Assembly (NCBI GenBank): GCA_018398805.1
Contig: JAGFBZ010001551.1
Span: 1 to 64,000 of the forward strand
Reading direction: 5' to 3'
From: Hirundichthys speculiger
Taxonomy: Eukaryota > Chordata > Actinopteri > Beloniformes > Exocoetidae
Length of the DNA stretch: 64,000 nucleotides
Shown one piece after another: positions 27,060 through 37,669 of the stretch. The position numbers and the translations under genes are program-made. Within the stretch, counting starts at the first letter, position 1; the number at the start of each line of letters is the position of its first letter. The notes under the pieces were generated by a model. The model was not told the origin of the DNA and did no database searches. It was given only the letters and a program-made list of their open reading frames with translations.

Positions 27060-29085
27060 ATCCATTCATTATCTCCCGCTTAATCCATAATCGGGTCACG
27101 GTGGCACCCGCCTAAGAAAAGAGACCCAGACCTCCTAGCTCCCTCCACCAGCTCCTCTGAGAGAACACCGAGGCCAGCTGAGAGATTATGGGCCCAATCT
27201 TCCGCCAGATCTCCCAAAGCTGCTATTAAGGGATAGCGGGTAGCGAGAGGGGCGTTCCCCTTCAAAGAACGCAATCTTCCACCTTGCTAAACTCGCTATC
27301 CCACCTGCGCTACCTGCTACATTCTGCATAGGAGTGGTTAGTGCGTTCCACCTGTTATATTTATTATATATTCTCTTTTGTAGTTATTGTTTGTTTTTAT
27401 TATTGTTTTATCCTATTCTATTGTTGTCCTTTTCCCTTTTTTTTTATTGCTATTCTAACTTGCTGCTGTAACAATGTAAATTTCCCCATTGTGGGACAAA
27501 TAAAGGAATATCTTATCTTATCTTATCTTAAACCAATCAGTGCGTCAGCAGCCATTGCTTGTAAGAGCAGGTTGCGCTACCCGCTAACCGTTATGGAGCG
27601 TCTTTTCATCCAGATCAGAGCAGCTGGTACTCTGCTGTAGAGCTTCCTCCTCTTCCTTCCTCCTCCTCCTCCTCTGCACTGATATATACATATAAATATT
27701 TTTACACAGACAATTCCTATCAGCTACCTGAAAGTCCCAGATAGTTGGTGTCCTCCCAGTAAACATGCTCTGGTCGACTATGGTTTAACTGGCATGAAAG
27801 CTATTTAAGACGATCTCTGCCATTTTCTCAGGGGTTCAAATGAGGCCAAATCACGCTTTTTATACAAGAGTTCATTTAAGAGGTAGAGCTCTTTGTGCAC
27901 GTTCACATGTGACCAGGTGGGCGCATATTGATGCCATTTGGAAGCGCTCTTGTACGCGCTGACATGTGGGTTGTGGGTAGTGGATGGTCTGACCACCCGC
28001 TACCGGCATCCCGTGATCACAAGATACCGAGTTTGCGGAAAGACACACCCATTGCCACACCTATAAAGTGAGTAAGGAAGTCAGCATAATGGGTAGCCGC
28101 TTTAGCGAGCGGAAGATTGGTTAGCGGAGTTTCTTATACCCGCAATTTGCGGCTAGCAGGGCCATAATCTCTCCAGTGTGTCCTGGGTCTGCCTCGTGGT
28201 CTTCTCCCAGTTGGACATGTCTGAAACACCTCTCCTCTCCATCTTAACCAGACATCCAAACCACCTCAGCTGGCTCTTCTCGATGTAGAGGAGAGGCAGC
28301 TCTACCTTGAGTCTCTGCTGGATGACTGAACTTCTCCTCCTGTCTCTAAGGGTCCAGCCACCCTGCGGAGAAAACTCATTTCAGCCGCTTGTATCAGTGA
28401 TCTCATTCTTTTAGTCACTACCCACAGTTCATGACCAGAGGTGAGGATTGGAACAAAGATCTACCAGTAAACAGAGAGTCTTGTCTTTTGGCTCAGCTCT
28501 CTCTTCACCTCAACAGACCAGTACAGAGTCACCACCACAGCAGACGCTGAACCAGTCTGTCTGTCGATCTCCTGCTCCTTTCTTCCACCACTCGTAAACA
28601 AGACCTCGAGATACTTAAACTCCTCCACTTGAGGCAGAACCTCACTCCCAATCTGGGGAAGACCTTCTATCCTTTTCAGACTGAGAACCATGGTGTCAGA
28701 TCTGGAGGTTCTGGTTCTCATCCCTGTTGCTTCACACTCAGCTGGGAACCGCTCCAGTGAGAGCTGAACATCTCCTCCCGATGGCGCCAACAGGACTACG
28801 TCATCCGCAAACAGCAGAGACGAAATCCTGAGACCACTGAACCGGAACCCCTCTGTTCTTTGACATTGCCGGTCTTTGACTGGCAATGTGGACCAAACTC
28901 CCACTCCGTTTGTTGAGGGACTGGACAGCCCGTCATAACAGGTCCAGTACCCCATACTCCTGGAGTACCCCCCACAGGACCCCCCGAGGGACACGGTCAA
29001 ATGCCTTCTCCAAGTCCACAAAACACACGTGGACTGGTTGGGCAAATTCCCATGTTCCCTCCAGGACCCTAGTGAGGGTCTAGAT
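27060..29085 (-). mobile_element. LINE fragment, split by a 1-kb insert
   Basis: Minus-strand copy of the same LINE family as 16197-18030. The 3' part is 27060-27189. The coding part is 28163-29085, with an ORF of 194 codons (28461-29045) reading FSGLRISSLLFADDVVLLAP, EVLPQVEEFKYLEVLFTSGG and KRELSQKTRLSVYW. Here the catalytic FADD is intact, unlike the copy at 17026. The 5' end is cut at 29085 by the nested elements that follow. Confidence 0.8.
27190..28162. mobile_element. Unidentified insert within the LINE
   Basis: The LINE sequence GAGAGATTAT / AATCTCTCC is broken by about 970 bases. The insert begins GGGCCC and ends GGGCC. CCAATCTTCCGC at 27194-27205 recurs inverted at 28108-28119. Words of the type TAGCGGGTAGCG recur near both ends. 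Inside is a retroposed 3' tail (about 27343-27530, ending in (CTTAT)n). A DNA transposon is likely but termini and target duplication are not clean. Confidence 0.45.
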
Positions 29086-30354
29086 CAGGGGTGCCCAATC
29101 CTGGTCCTCGAGAGCCGCTATCCAGCAGGTTTTAGATGTTTCCCTGCTTTAGCACACCGTGATACAACTGGCTGTCTCATCAACAGACTTGTGCAGACTT
29201 TGATGACAACCGTATAATGAGCGTTAACTAGAATCAGGTGTGTTGCAGCAGGGAAACGTCTAAAACAGTGGTTCTCAAACTTTTAATGCTGCGTACCAAT
29301 TGAGAAACTGTTCAGCTCTCTGAGTACCAGCATGATGACCAGTTTTAAAATACAGCGATCCCTTATTCTTCGCGGTTAATGGGGACTGGCGCCCCCCCGC
29401 GAGAATCAAAATCCGCAAACTGGAGCCAGAGCCCCTCGACCCTAAATAATGTGTTTAAAATATGTTTAAAAACTCCAAAAAAGTGGCGAGGCACTGCAGC
29501 AAAATTCAATTCAATTCAATTCAATTTTATTTGTATAGCGTCTGTTAGAATGTCAATTGTCTCCAGACGCTTTACAGAGACCCAGAGCATGACCCCCGAG
29601 CAAATATCATTAACTAAAATTACAATATTAAACCCAATCAAGGATAATGGCAGGTAAAAAAAACTCCCACAGAGGGAGAAAAAAACCTTTAAGCCAAACA
29701 GTGGCAAGAAAAAAACTCCACAAGGAAGAAACCTGGACCAGGACCTGGATCATATGGGGGGACCTTCCTACCGAAGGCCAGCTGGATAAAGAAAGAAAAG
29801 AGGGGAGAGACAGGACAGAGAGAGGATGGAGGACAGAGAGAGGAGAGCACACAAATGACTAAATACAACGACCATATAAATATAAACAGATGCAGGTAGC
29901 AGCACTGGGATGAGGTGGCCAGAGGACCAGGTCGCCGATCACCACGCCAGTCGGCACCCAAACACAAGTGGAGGAGAACCCCGAGATGGACAGGAGATGG
30001 AACTGCAAGTCAGCATGAAACTCAGGAAACTCTGGCCTGCAAATACACAGAAAAAAAAAGGGGGGCAAAAACAGCACAACAAACCACAGGAAAGCAAAGA
30101 ATATGGAGCACAGTTTCAGTAACAAGGTGCTCCCAAGTAATTATGAATGAGCTGGAGGAGGAAGGGAGGAGGAAAGGGAAGAAAAAGGAGAAAAGCAGCG
30201 AAGACACCACTCAGCAGATCATGTTGGCGTCCCCCTGCAGCGTATGCCTATATCAGCATAACTATGATGAAGCTGTGATTAAGATGAGCTACTCTAGTCT
30301 GAGCTACTACAACTATGGCTATAACTATTAGCCCCTACACACTATGGTTTAGAC

Positions 30355-31028
30355 CAGTGCTTCTCAATTATTTTCTGCTGCGCCCCCCCTAGGAAGAAGA
30401 AAACATTTCACGCCCCCCCCCCTCCTCCCCACCGCGACTATAAATAGTGTAATTTGTCTATAAAATTATTGTAAGTACACCTCTGCATAACAGGGTATCC
30501 TTATTAACATTAAGGGAAACAAAAAAAGAAATGAAGATCAACTTATAACAAAGATTAACTTTATGAAAATTGTTTTTTAGTCCGTAAAGATTTCAAGTGC
30601 ATCAATCCCACCGTAGTTACAGTGAAGCCAAGCGGTACATCAGCATCGTCATATTTCCTCGTCTTAACTTTCTGGTGACTTTCGTTTGTCTCATTATCTT
30701 CGTCTCTCTCCGTCTTTGTTTTCATCCCTGTTAAATATTTTTCCGTGGTATCTCTTGAGTGGTGTCACTTCATATCTCCTGCTCTGTGCTGCGTGCACAC
30801 ATGTCCGTGCAAAAAACCCGACACAATATAACTAATACTCCCCGAACCCACTGGGACAATGAGAGCGCCACTGCCACCTACTGGAGTATGTGTGCAATTA
30901 CACTTTATTCCAGTACAGCAAAAAAAAAAAAACCTGTTCCCTGGGGTCACATGCACCCCCCCCCCCCCCCCCCCCCCCCCCCCCAGCGCCGCCCCAAGGG
31001 GTCCCGCCCCACTATTTGAGAAGGACTG
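30355..31028. mobile_element. hAT MITE inside the LINE
   Basis: 674 bases, ends CAGTGCTTCTCAA (left) and CAGTCCTTCTCAA (right, complement). The perfect 8-base duplication GTTTAGAC lies at 30347-30354 and 31029-31036. A C homopolymer of about 30 bases lies near the right end (30956-30985). No transposase. Confidence 0.9.
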
Positions 31029-31035
31029 GTTTAGA

Positions 31036-31479
31036 CTAACTGTAGGCTTTACTGAACAGAAATGTTTTCAATTTAGTTTTAAAGATGGAGGTGGTGTCAG
31101 CCTCCTGAACCCAAACTGGTAGCTGGTTCCATAATAAAGGTGTCTGGTAGCAGAAGGCCCGTCCTCCAAACCTACTTTTAGATATTCTAGGAACGACGAG
31201 TAATCCTGCACTCTGAGAGAAGAGAGATCTATTAGGAGCATAACGTGCTATCAAGTCTTGTAAATAACGCGGAGCTAGGCCATTAAGGGCCTTATATGTG
31301 AGAAGCAGAATTTTAAACTCAATTCGAAATTTCTCTATTTTTAGTGGTCGGGGACGGTCCTTGAGAAGCAGCAGAGAAGCGTGTAAGACTGCAGCTCTGC
31401 ATCCTGGCCTCCACCCTGGATTGTCAGGGGGAGCGTCTAAGAGAATCGGCCAAATTCCTAGAAATAAGAGCTGCACCAT
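31036..31479 (-). pseudogene. LINE ORF2 C-terminus
   Basis: The frame reads EFKILLLTYKALNGLAPRYL, RSLFSQSAGLLVVPR, FCYQTPLLWNQLPVWV and FKTKLKTFLFSKAY. This is the well-known C-terminal block of fish L2-like LINE polyproteins. The first 30 or so residues of the open frame belong to the ORF1 end in another frame, showing that ORF1 and the ORF2 tail were fused by an internal deletion. Confidence 0.8.
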
Positions 31480-31498
31480 CCCGGGTGGGATGAATGCC

Positions 31499-31941
31499 TG
31501 TTAGGTTTAAACCCTTAAACCTCTGAATTAATCTGTACAAAAGAGACACAGAGACGTGAGTAAGATTTACTTGCAAGGAGAGTGATCTGGAGACTGTTCA
31601 GTTACATCCTCCAACTCACTCTGACCAGTCTCCAGCTCTTCGTGCCTTTTATTCAATTTTGGGAACGCCCTATTTACACATAAGTCTCAGCTGATAATGA
31701 GGAAGGGAATCATATGAGAATCAGTTGAGATCAGGCTTCACACATCTACAACATGATTCAGCATGTACAGACTAGCATACACAGTTCCCCTTTGTCTGAG
31801 TGTGGTCAGCAATTGTCAGATGACAAGTCACACAAGCACACATGATTCCCTGTAACATACTTTGCACAGCGCATACAATACTAAAACATCAATATTAAAA
31901 TACGACAAAGATAGAATAACTTATGTACAATTATTCCAACA
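31499..31941 (-). mobile_element. Solo LTR with 5-base target duplication
   Basis: 443 bases with TGTT...AACA ends, flanked by ATGCC on both sides (31494-31498 and 31942-31946). On the minus strand it has a TAAATAGG-type TATA-like word and AATAAA (complement of about 31649-31656) at sensible spacing. No internal region remains, so it is a recombined solo LTR. A 5-base duplication fits Gypsy, Pao or some retroviruses. It sits in the esterase domain between the GTND block and the catalytic His block. Confidence 0.85.
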
Positions 31942-32021
31942 ATGCCGTCTCTTCTAATCAGACCAGGCTTTCCCCAAAAATCCGGCCAATTATCAATAAA
32001 GGCCACGTTGTTTGCTGGACA

Positions 32022-32321
32022 TCACCATAACAGCCAGCGATGGAGCGATGACTTGCGGCTAAACATACCATCACTGGTCAAATTAGGAAGGGGAGCAAAG
32101 AAAATTACGGAGTCCGACATGCTCTTTGCAACATTACACACCGAATCAATATTAACTTTAGTGACCTCCGACTGGCGTAGCCGGGTGTCATTAGTGCCGA
32201 CATGTATGATAACTTTACTGTACTTACGGTTACTCTTTGCCAGCAGCTTCAAATTTGCCTCTATGTCGCCCGCTCTGGCTCCTGGGATACACCTGACTAT
32301 AGTCGTAGCTGCTGGCCTCAC
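32022..32321 (-). pseudogene. LINE ORF1 esterase domain
   Basis: The frame contains [20 protein letters not shown], the GTND block of an SGNH hydrolase, as found in ORF1 of L2/CR1-type LINEs. The catalytic His block (GIHPTRDGAALISRN) lies beyond the solo LTR, at about 31430-31493. Frame breaks on both sides make it non-functional. Confidence 0.8.
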
Positions 32322-32531
32322 TTACCGGACTATAGGGTCGCCAATCAGCAGGGTGGGTTTCTCAGCGGGTGTGCCGCTGAGTGGGGAAAAACTGTTCGAT
32401 ATGTGAAGCGAGTGATGGTGTTCCACGCACCTTTGCTTTGGGCTACGCCTCCTTCGAACTGTCACCCAGCCGCCCTGACTGGCCGGCTGCTTGGATGCTG
32501 CAGGGGAACTGCTAGCTGCAGTAACTCTAGG

Positions 32532-32750
32532 CTACTCCGCCGCTACAATAGCCTGACTACCTATCGCATCTGACGGACTATGGTCTAGTTGGTGGAACCG
32601 AGCCTCTAGCTCACTGAGCCTCGCCTCCAAAGCTATGAAAAAACTACACTTTATGCATTTACCTCTCTTGCTAAAGGAGGCAGAGGAATAACTGAACATT
32701 TCACACACTGAGCAGCGGTAGGGAAAAACAGAGGGAGAGGAAGAAGCCAT
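32532..32750 (-). pseudogene. LINE ORF1 N-terminus
   Basis: The frame starts MASSSPSVFPYRCSVCEMF and has two CxxC pairs (RCSVC, KCIKC), followed by a short coiled coil ALEARLSELEARFHQL. This is the usual start of L2-type ORF1 before the esterase domain. Confidence 0.65.
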
Positions 32751-33330
32751 GCTAAGAAGCTAATAAGCTAAAGAACCGGCGAATAACGGCAGTGAGAATC
32801 CCAGCGAAAATGTGCGAAGCGGAAACTTTAGATTACAGTTTACAACAACAGTGTAGAGTTATCACCAAATCGAGTTTAATTTTAAATTATAAAAAGGTTA
32901 AAGGAATCAGGAAACCACCAACAGGAAGTCCTGCCGCCAAGGAGGCCAGGAGGAGACAGTGGGCTGCAGTGACAGCACACAAGACAAAGGCTCAACTGTG
33001 GTCTTTCTGTTACCTTCACAGCCTCTGGTCTCTGAACCGTAGTAAACAAACCACTCTTTCATCTAACCCCGTTTTCATTCTGCCGTCCCACGACACACAC
33101 ACTACATTACCTATAAGGCCACACCATTACCCATAAGGCCTCTTTCTTAAAGGGGCCAGGCTGGCTCACAACATTTCTTTGCTGCGAGAGAACGCGCACA
33201 ACATCCTGTGATGTTTCCGCAATTTTTTCTTGATTTTTTTTAGATTATATATTTCAGAAAAAAATCCGCGAATAACTAAAACCACGGAACTTAAAGCACA
33301 AATTGGTAAGGGATCACTGTATAGCCATAT

Positions 33331-33537
33331 ATGCTTTCTCAATTAGCTTTAAACACACAGAGATGTTTATTCCTTATTGTGGTTATTTATTACCTGAATT
33401 GTTACTTTACTGAATCAGACATTTACAACTCTGTTCAACAATTCTCACATACTCATACTCTCATACAGAACAAAATAAACGCACTCAAAAGTTGTTACAT
33501 CTGCACTACAACTGAATATGCAACAAATATTTTTTAG
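33331..33537 (+). other. 68-codon ORF within hAT element
   Basis: An open frame (NCYFTESDIYNSVQQFSHTH) conserved as an ORF, 70 codons and about 90 percent alike, in the second copy at 48742-48954 on the opposite strand. It resembles no known transposase block. It may be a remnant coding segment or chance survival. Confidence 0.3.
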
Positions 33538-33884
33538 TCAATTTTAATTATCTCAAGCTGCACATTTTGTTTGAAACATATATATAATGCATTGTATGTT
33601 TCCAATTTTTTTTTTAAGTGAAATGTGGAAAAAATGTGGAAAGTCATAATGTTTCCCTGCGTACCACCAGAGAGCGCTTGCGTACCCCTGGTGGTACACG
33701 TACCACAGTTTGCGCACCACTGGTCTAAAACATGTTGGATAAGGGTTCTTGAGGACCAGAATTGGGCACCCATGCAGTAGAGGCTTCCTTGTGGTTCCTA
33801 GAGTGTCCTGAAGAAATTTAGTGTTAAATTAGTGTTATTGGTCCAGGTCTACTTTAATGTGTTTTGGTGGTTCAAGTTGAAAGG

Positions 33885-34380
33885 TTTTTTTTTTTTAATC
33901 TTTAAAACACTTTGTGTTGCACAAGTTGGATGAAAAATGCTGTACAGATAAGTTTGAAATAGAATGGGTCTTCACTTATCAGGCTCTTCTCTTGTGGAAC
34001 CAGCTCCCACACAAGATTAGACTTAAAGCTTTCCTTTTTGATAAAGATTATAGTTTTGCTGGCTGGGGTGCCCTGAACTATCCCTTTAGTTTTTGCTGCT
34101 ATAGACCGAGACTGCTGTTGGATCACCTCTTCTCTCTCTCCAACCATTTAAACCACTAAGTCATGTTACTAACTTTATGTCCTCTTTTCCCTGCAGTTTG
34201 TGCTTTTATTGACTCTATACAGTTATCTTTGGCTCTGGAGCTGTTGAAGTGTGAGCTTCCATTGTTGCAGTTGTGGATGTGTTTTTTTTTTTAATTATTC
34301 TATTCTATTAGTCCTGATATTATTGCTTTTCCTCTTTTTCTGCTTCTTATTGTTCTTATTCCAGTCAGCATTTGTATGTG
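33885..34380 (+). mobile_element. LINE-like C-terminal remnant
   Basis: The frame FTYQALLLWNQLPHKIRLKA followed by FLFDKDYSFAGW resembles the end of fish L2-like ORF2 (LLWNQLP ... FLFDKAY). It is short and decayed. Confidence 0.5.
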
Positions 34381-34799
34381 GGGTTGTGAGATATGAATAA
34401 GCTCAAAGATAGGGCCCCATATGGCCCTCGGGGTAATGGTGATAACTGGGCCCAAAATGGGTATCTTTTCTGGGTGATAAATTCACAACGTGCCAGTATC
34501 GAACCAGTGGACAATCCTATTTTGGGCCTCATTTTTCTGCCCATTTATATTCCAGATGGTCTTAAGTACAAATGTTGTCTGGGTAATTTTCTGTTAGTTT
34601 AGTTAGAGTCCCCACTGTGAGAATTTAGCACCACGGGTCATCTGATAAGAGCTCTGAGGCTCGTAGTGGTGCTGTGACTGAATTACAGAACGAGGGAATA
34701 AAGGGATGAAGGCATGAGTGCGACAGCTGCAGGGGAATCCTACTACACATCAGGTCACATGGTACACACTATCCCTCTGATCCCTCCCTCTGTGTTACT
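34381..34799. other. Unresolved non-coding sequence
   Basis: No signature recognised. Confidence 0.3.
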
Positions 34800-35221
34800 A
34801 ATGCTGTGTACAGTAAGGGAGGGGGAGGAGAAGGAAAAGGAGAGGCAGTGAACAGGAGGAGGGAGGAGTAAAAGGAGAGACGGTGAACAGTGTGATCCCA
34901 GATTACAACCAGGACGCTGCACCGGACAGGAATACAGGAACTCTTAGATTCTGTTTGATTAAGTCTCTCCAACTGAAAAACGGGATTACCTTCAAGTCTT
35001 CTTCTGGAGAAGAGGAGTCAGGAGGAGGGAGGCTGAGCAGGAGAGCTGTTTCTAAGAGTGAGGGCTCCCGTGGAAGCTGTTGTCACAGAAGAGGGGGAGG
35101 AGTGTTTGTGATGTTCAACTGAGGCATGAGTGAAGTTAAGCAACACCACCATCTGATAAGGAGGTCTAGTGAACTATGCTGAGACCCAGGAGGACTTCCT
35201 GCTGAACACCATGGCCCAGGT
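34800..35221 (+). other. Possible first exon with ATG and splice donor
   Basis: A GA-rich stretch (34810-34880) precedes ACACCATGG at 35207-35215, a near-perfect translation start context. CAG/GTGAGG (donor at 35220) follows nine coding bases after the A of ATG. This could be a 5' UTR exon carrying MAQ as first residues. No promoter or second exon was identified. Confidence 0.25.
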
Positions 35222-35878
35222 GAGGATACTCTCTCACATGCACACGAGGTTTGATGCTTAACAGGTTTGCTGTGATCATCCAGAGTTCAGATGAAGTTCT
35301 GAGTTAACCAGTATCGGCACAGTCATCTGAACACACTTGTTCTGTTGTCCAACACCAACCACAGCACCAGAGAAAATGTAGTTCTGGGGAGATGGAGCAC
35401 AACCATCACACCTAAAACTCATAAAACATGACCACAGCTTCACACCTCTACAGTTCTAAGAGTTTCACTTACACCAGTTATCAGAAGTGATGTTGTTTCA
35501 CTGTTACTGACCGCTAACCAAGAGATTCCTGGATAAATCATGTGTGACGTCAGCCATTGCTTTTCTACAGAGTGCTTTTGAAACTCTATTTTTTACTCGT
35601 CTTGAAAGAGGACATAAGTAGAAGCTGGAACACAACGACCAGTTACAGTTTAGCTTGGCTGGCTTAGCGTGATATCACCCAGGATAATAAAATAATTTTA
35701 CATTCAGTTTTACGTATTATGCTAAAACATCATCATTTCCAGTATTGCTAGCAGATAGATATCCAAAGAGCTGAACAAGGACGAGCGGAGCTCTGCTGGG
35801 ACATACCGCCCATCTACCTCCGTAGGCAACCCTACTGTCATCAGCTAGAGAGTTGTGGGATGACTGACTGTGGATCCC
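35222..35878. other. Unresolved non-coding sequence
   Basis: No signature recognised. Confidence 0.3.
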
Positions 35879-36011
35879 AGTATACACCTTTTCGACTTAA
35901 AAATTGTGGACATGCGCCCCCTAGTGGCCCAGCCATAACTGGAGTGTGCGGTGCTCCACCTAAGTAACCCAAACACAGCAGCGTGGAGCATTTGTTACGG
36001 ATAACGCAGAC

Positions 36012-36060
36012 ATGTCTTGGATTGATGATGTTAGGCAGTGGCCTCCAGTTACAGATGAAG
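36012..36060 (+). CDS. Possible first exon, MSWIDDVRQWPPV
   Basis: 49 bases from ATG (36012) to a GTAGTT donor-like word (36061). The peptide MSWIDDVRQWPPVTDE resembles the start of transposon-associated proteins in fish, as I recall. The next exon could not be placed, since a candidate acceptor near 36301 leads quickly to a stop. It diverges from the THAP exon. Confidence 0.3.
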
Positions 36061-36417
36061 GTAGTTTATCGCTGTTTTTAATGATTAGTTATGGAAATAG
36101 CATGATCTATTCCCATAATCAAACACTAAAAACTGTGGGAATACGTGAAAAATGCAACGCTGGCTATAACTAACGTCAACAAGCCATAAAGATTATGCTA
36201 CTGTAACGTTACCACTAGCGGTAAATTAGGCTATGTGTTAATGTTATATTTAATTTATTTTATCATTCTCCTAATTCATTCACTCATTCATTGTTTTATA
36301 GGCTTGTGCTAGTGCCGAGGGCCAAAGTAGCCTCATACTGCTGTTCTTTCGGCCAGAATCATCCGGGACTCTCAGCGAGACTTTGAGTAGTACGAGACTG
36401 AATGTTAACGAAAACTC

Positions 36418-36641
36418 ACCCGGCTGTATTCATTTGGAACAAAGTCCTTTCTGTTGATATTTTTTACCCACGTCTTCCTAACTTCTTGGTGGTCGGTGCA
36501 CCCAGGAAATCGGTGCAAACTGTCTTTGTGCAGTAAAGGCTTGTGTATTTTGCATACTTTCTTCTTCCATTGTTGAATTTTCACGCCATTGTTGGCACAG
36601 TTTATGACGGAACATGTATTCCCACTCGACCGACTCGACAT
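36418..36641 (-). CDS. THAP zinc-finger first exon
   Basis: Read from ATG at 36641 the exon encodes MSSRSSGNTCSVINCANN, then a Lys-rich insert, then LHRFPGCTDHQEVRKTW and INRKDFVPNEYSR. This is the C2CH THAP DNA-binding fold: the first Cys pair, the HRFP block, the invariant Trp and the SR before the final Cys-His. The exon ends at a good donor (CGG/GTGAGT, about 36417) exactly where THAP genes usually have an intron. The last Cys and His would be in the next exon, which I cannot find within the element. The spacer between the Cys pair and HRFP is longer than in canonical THAPs. Confidence 0.6.
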
Positions 36642-36774
36642 TATAAAAATATATATTTGTAGAAAGAGAAAAACACTGGTTAATCTGTGAGCCGGTGAAA
36701 GTGTCACTCTGTGGCACAATCCACCAATGGCAGACGGGGTACTTCCGGGGGGCTGGCCCGAAAAGGTCTATACT

Positions 36775-37660
36775 TCTGCATGGAAGGGTTCTGAAAGGAT
36801 CTGCCGTAGCTCCTGGCCTGTTCAGCCAAGCCTTGCTGGAGGAGCTGTGGAGCTGCCATTTTGGTGGCGACATCAAAAATGACTGCAGCCTGTAGCTGAT
36901 GCATGGCTGCTTACCTGAGTTTCATCCTCAGACTCCCAAGCCACCCACATCCCAGTCAACACAACACACAATCACAGCAAAACATTAGTCCCTGGCATGG
37001 CCAGTGGCATAGCTGATGGCTAGCTATCAATGAAATGCATCCTGCCATTTGATTGGTTGGACACCATACCAGACAGAGGGAGGCCAACAGAGACAGTATA
37101 TACGTCTACTTATATATAAGCATATACTGTACATACCAATGAACAATGACACAAACAATGAAAAGGGTGCAACTCAGCATTGTATCAAGATGCTGCTGTA
37201 TAAGGACCCATAATCTTCATATATAACTTCCTTATCCTGCAGTCTGTAACAAAGTGTTTCATAGGAAGCAATCTTGATAATTTCATTAAACCACTCCCTG
37301 ACCAACATGTCTCTTTTTGTATTCCAGCATCGTAATTTGATCCTACATCAACAGTAATAAGTCCTGCACCATATGATCTGGTGGATATTTAGCCTGCTTT
37401 CCTTAGTATCACACCCAATAAACAAAGCAACAGATGTACTAGTGGAGAAGAAATCACAGTGTTTATAAAATAGATAATCATAGTAAATCTATCATGGGGC
37501 ATGAATATAGCATACATAGGAAAGTACCACTCAAAGCGCCACATCTCCAGCATAAGTCAGAATCTCTGAATCCAACTGTGCCATTTTACACAATACGTTC
37601 TATTAATAATTTATAACTAATCAGGCACGTCTGTATTTCCCTTGATACTTTAAACCATGA
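36775..37660. other. Unresolved non-coding sequence
   Basis: No gene or repeat family recognised. TATATA-rich near 37098-37130. Confidence 0.3.
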
Positions 37661-37669
37661 CCCAATACA

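Larger units (their letters stand above)
29500..33170 (-). mobile_element. L2-type LINE with esterase ORF1, internally deleted
   Basis: Minus orientation: 5' region near 33170, 3' (TTGAA)n tail at about 29505-29530. Two coding zones remain: ORF1 with a zinc-finger-like N-terminus and an SGNH esterase domain, and the C-terminus of ORF2. Most of the endonuclease and RT is missing. The 3' UTR (29530-30354) is the common fish L2-like sequence with AAACTCCCACAGAGGG-type words. A hAT MITE and a solo LTR interrupt it. Confidence 0.8.
29353..33319. mobile_element. pogo/Tigger-type element, interrupted
   Basis: Ends CAGCGATCCCTTA (left) and CAGTGATCCCTTA (right, complement), flanked by TA on both sides (29351-29352, 33320-33321), as for Tc1/mariner/pogo insertion. 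The CAGTGATCCCT end with CGCGGTTAAT-like subterminal sequence is typical of fish Tigger-like MITEs. It sits inside the hAT element and contains the LINE. Confidence 0.75.
29266..33722. mobile_element. hAT-type DNA transposon, interrupted
   Basis: Inverted ends CAGTGGTTCTCAAACT (left) and CAGTGGTGCGCAAACT (right, complement). The perfect 8-base target duplication GTCTAAAA lies at 29258-29265 and 33723-33730. Its own sequence is 29266-29352 plus 33320-33722; everything between is later insertions. A second, uninterrupted copy lies at 48551-49048. Confidence 0.88.
29086..33774. mobile_element. Outer MITE-like shell with nested elements
   Basis: The left end CAGGGGTGCCCAATCCTGGT (29086) and the right end (complement) CATGGGTGCCCAATTCTGGT (33774) are inverted copies, 18 of 20 matching. 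Without the inserts the element would be only about 230 bases, a MITE. A matching 8-base target duplication could not be found, so the outer boundary is less certain than the inner ones. Confidence 0.55.
35879..36774. mobile_element. Candidate THAP-bearing DNA transposon
   Basis: AGTATACACCTTTTCG at 35879-35894 and AGTATAGACCTTTTCG (complement of 36759-36774) are inverted, 15 of 16 matching. Between them lie a THAP-domain exon on the minus strand and an MSWIDDVRQWPPV start on the plus strand. P-element-like transposons encode THAP proteins, so a decayed member of that class is plausible. No clean target duplication was found. Confidence 0.5.
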
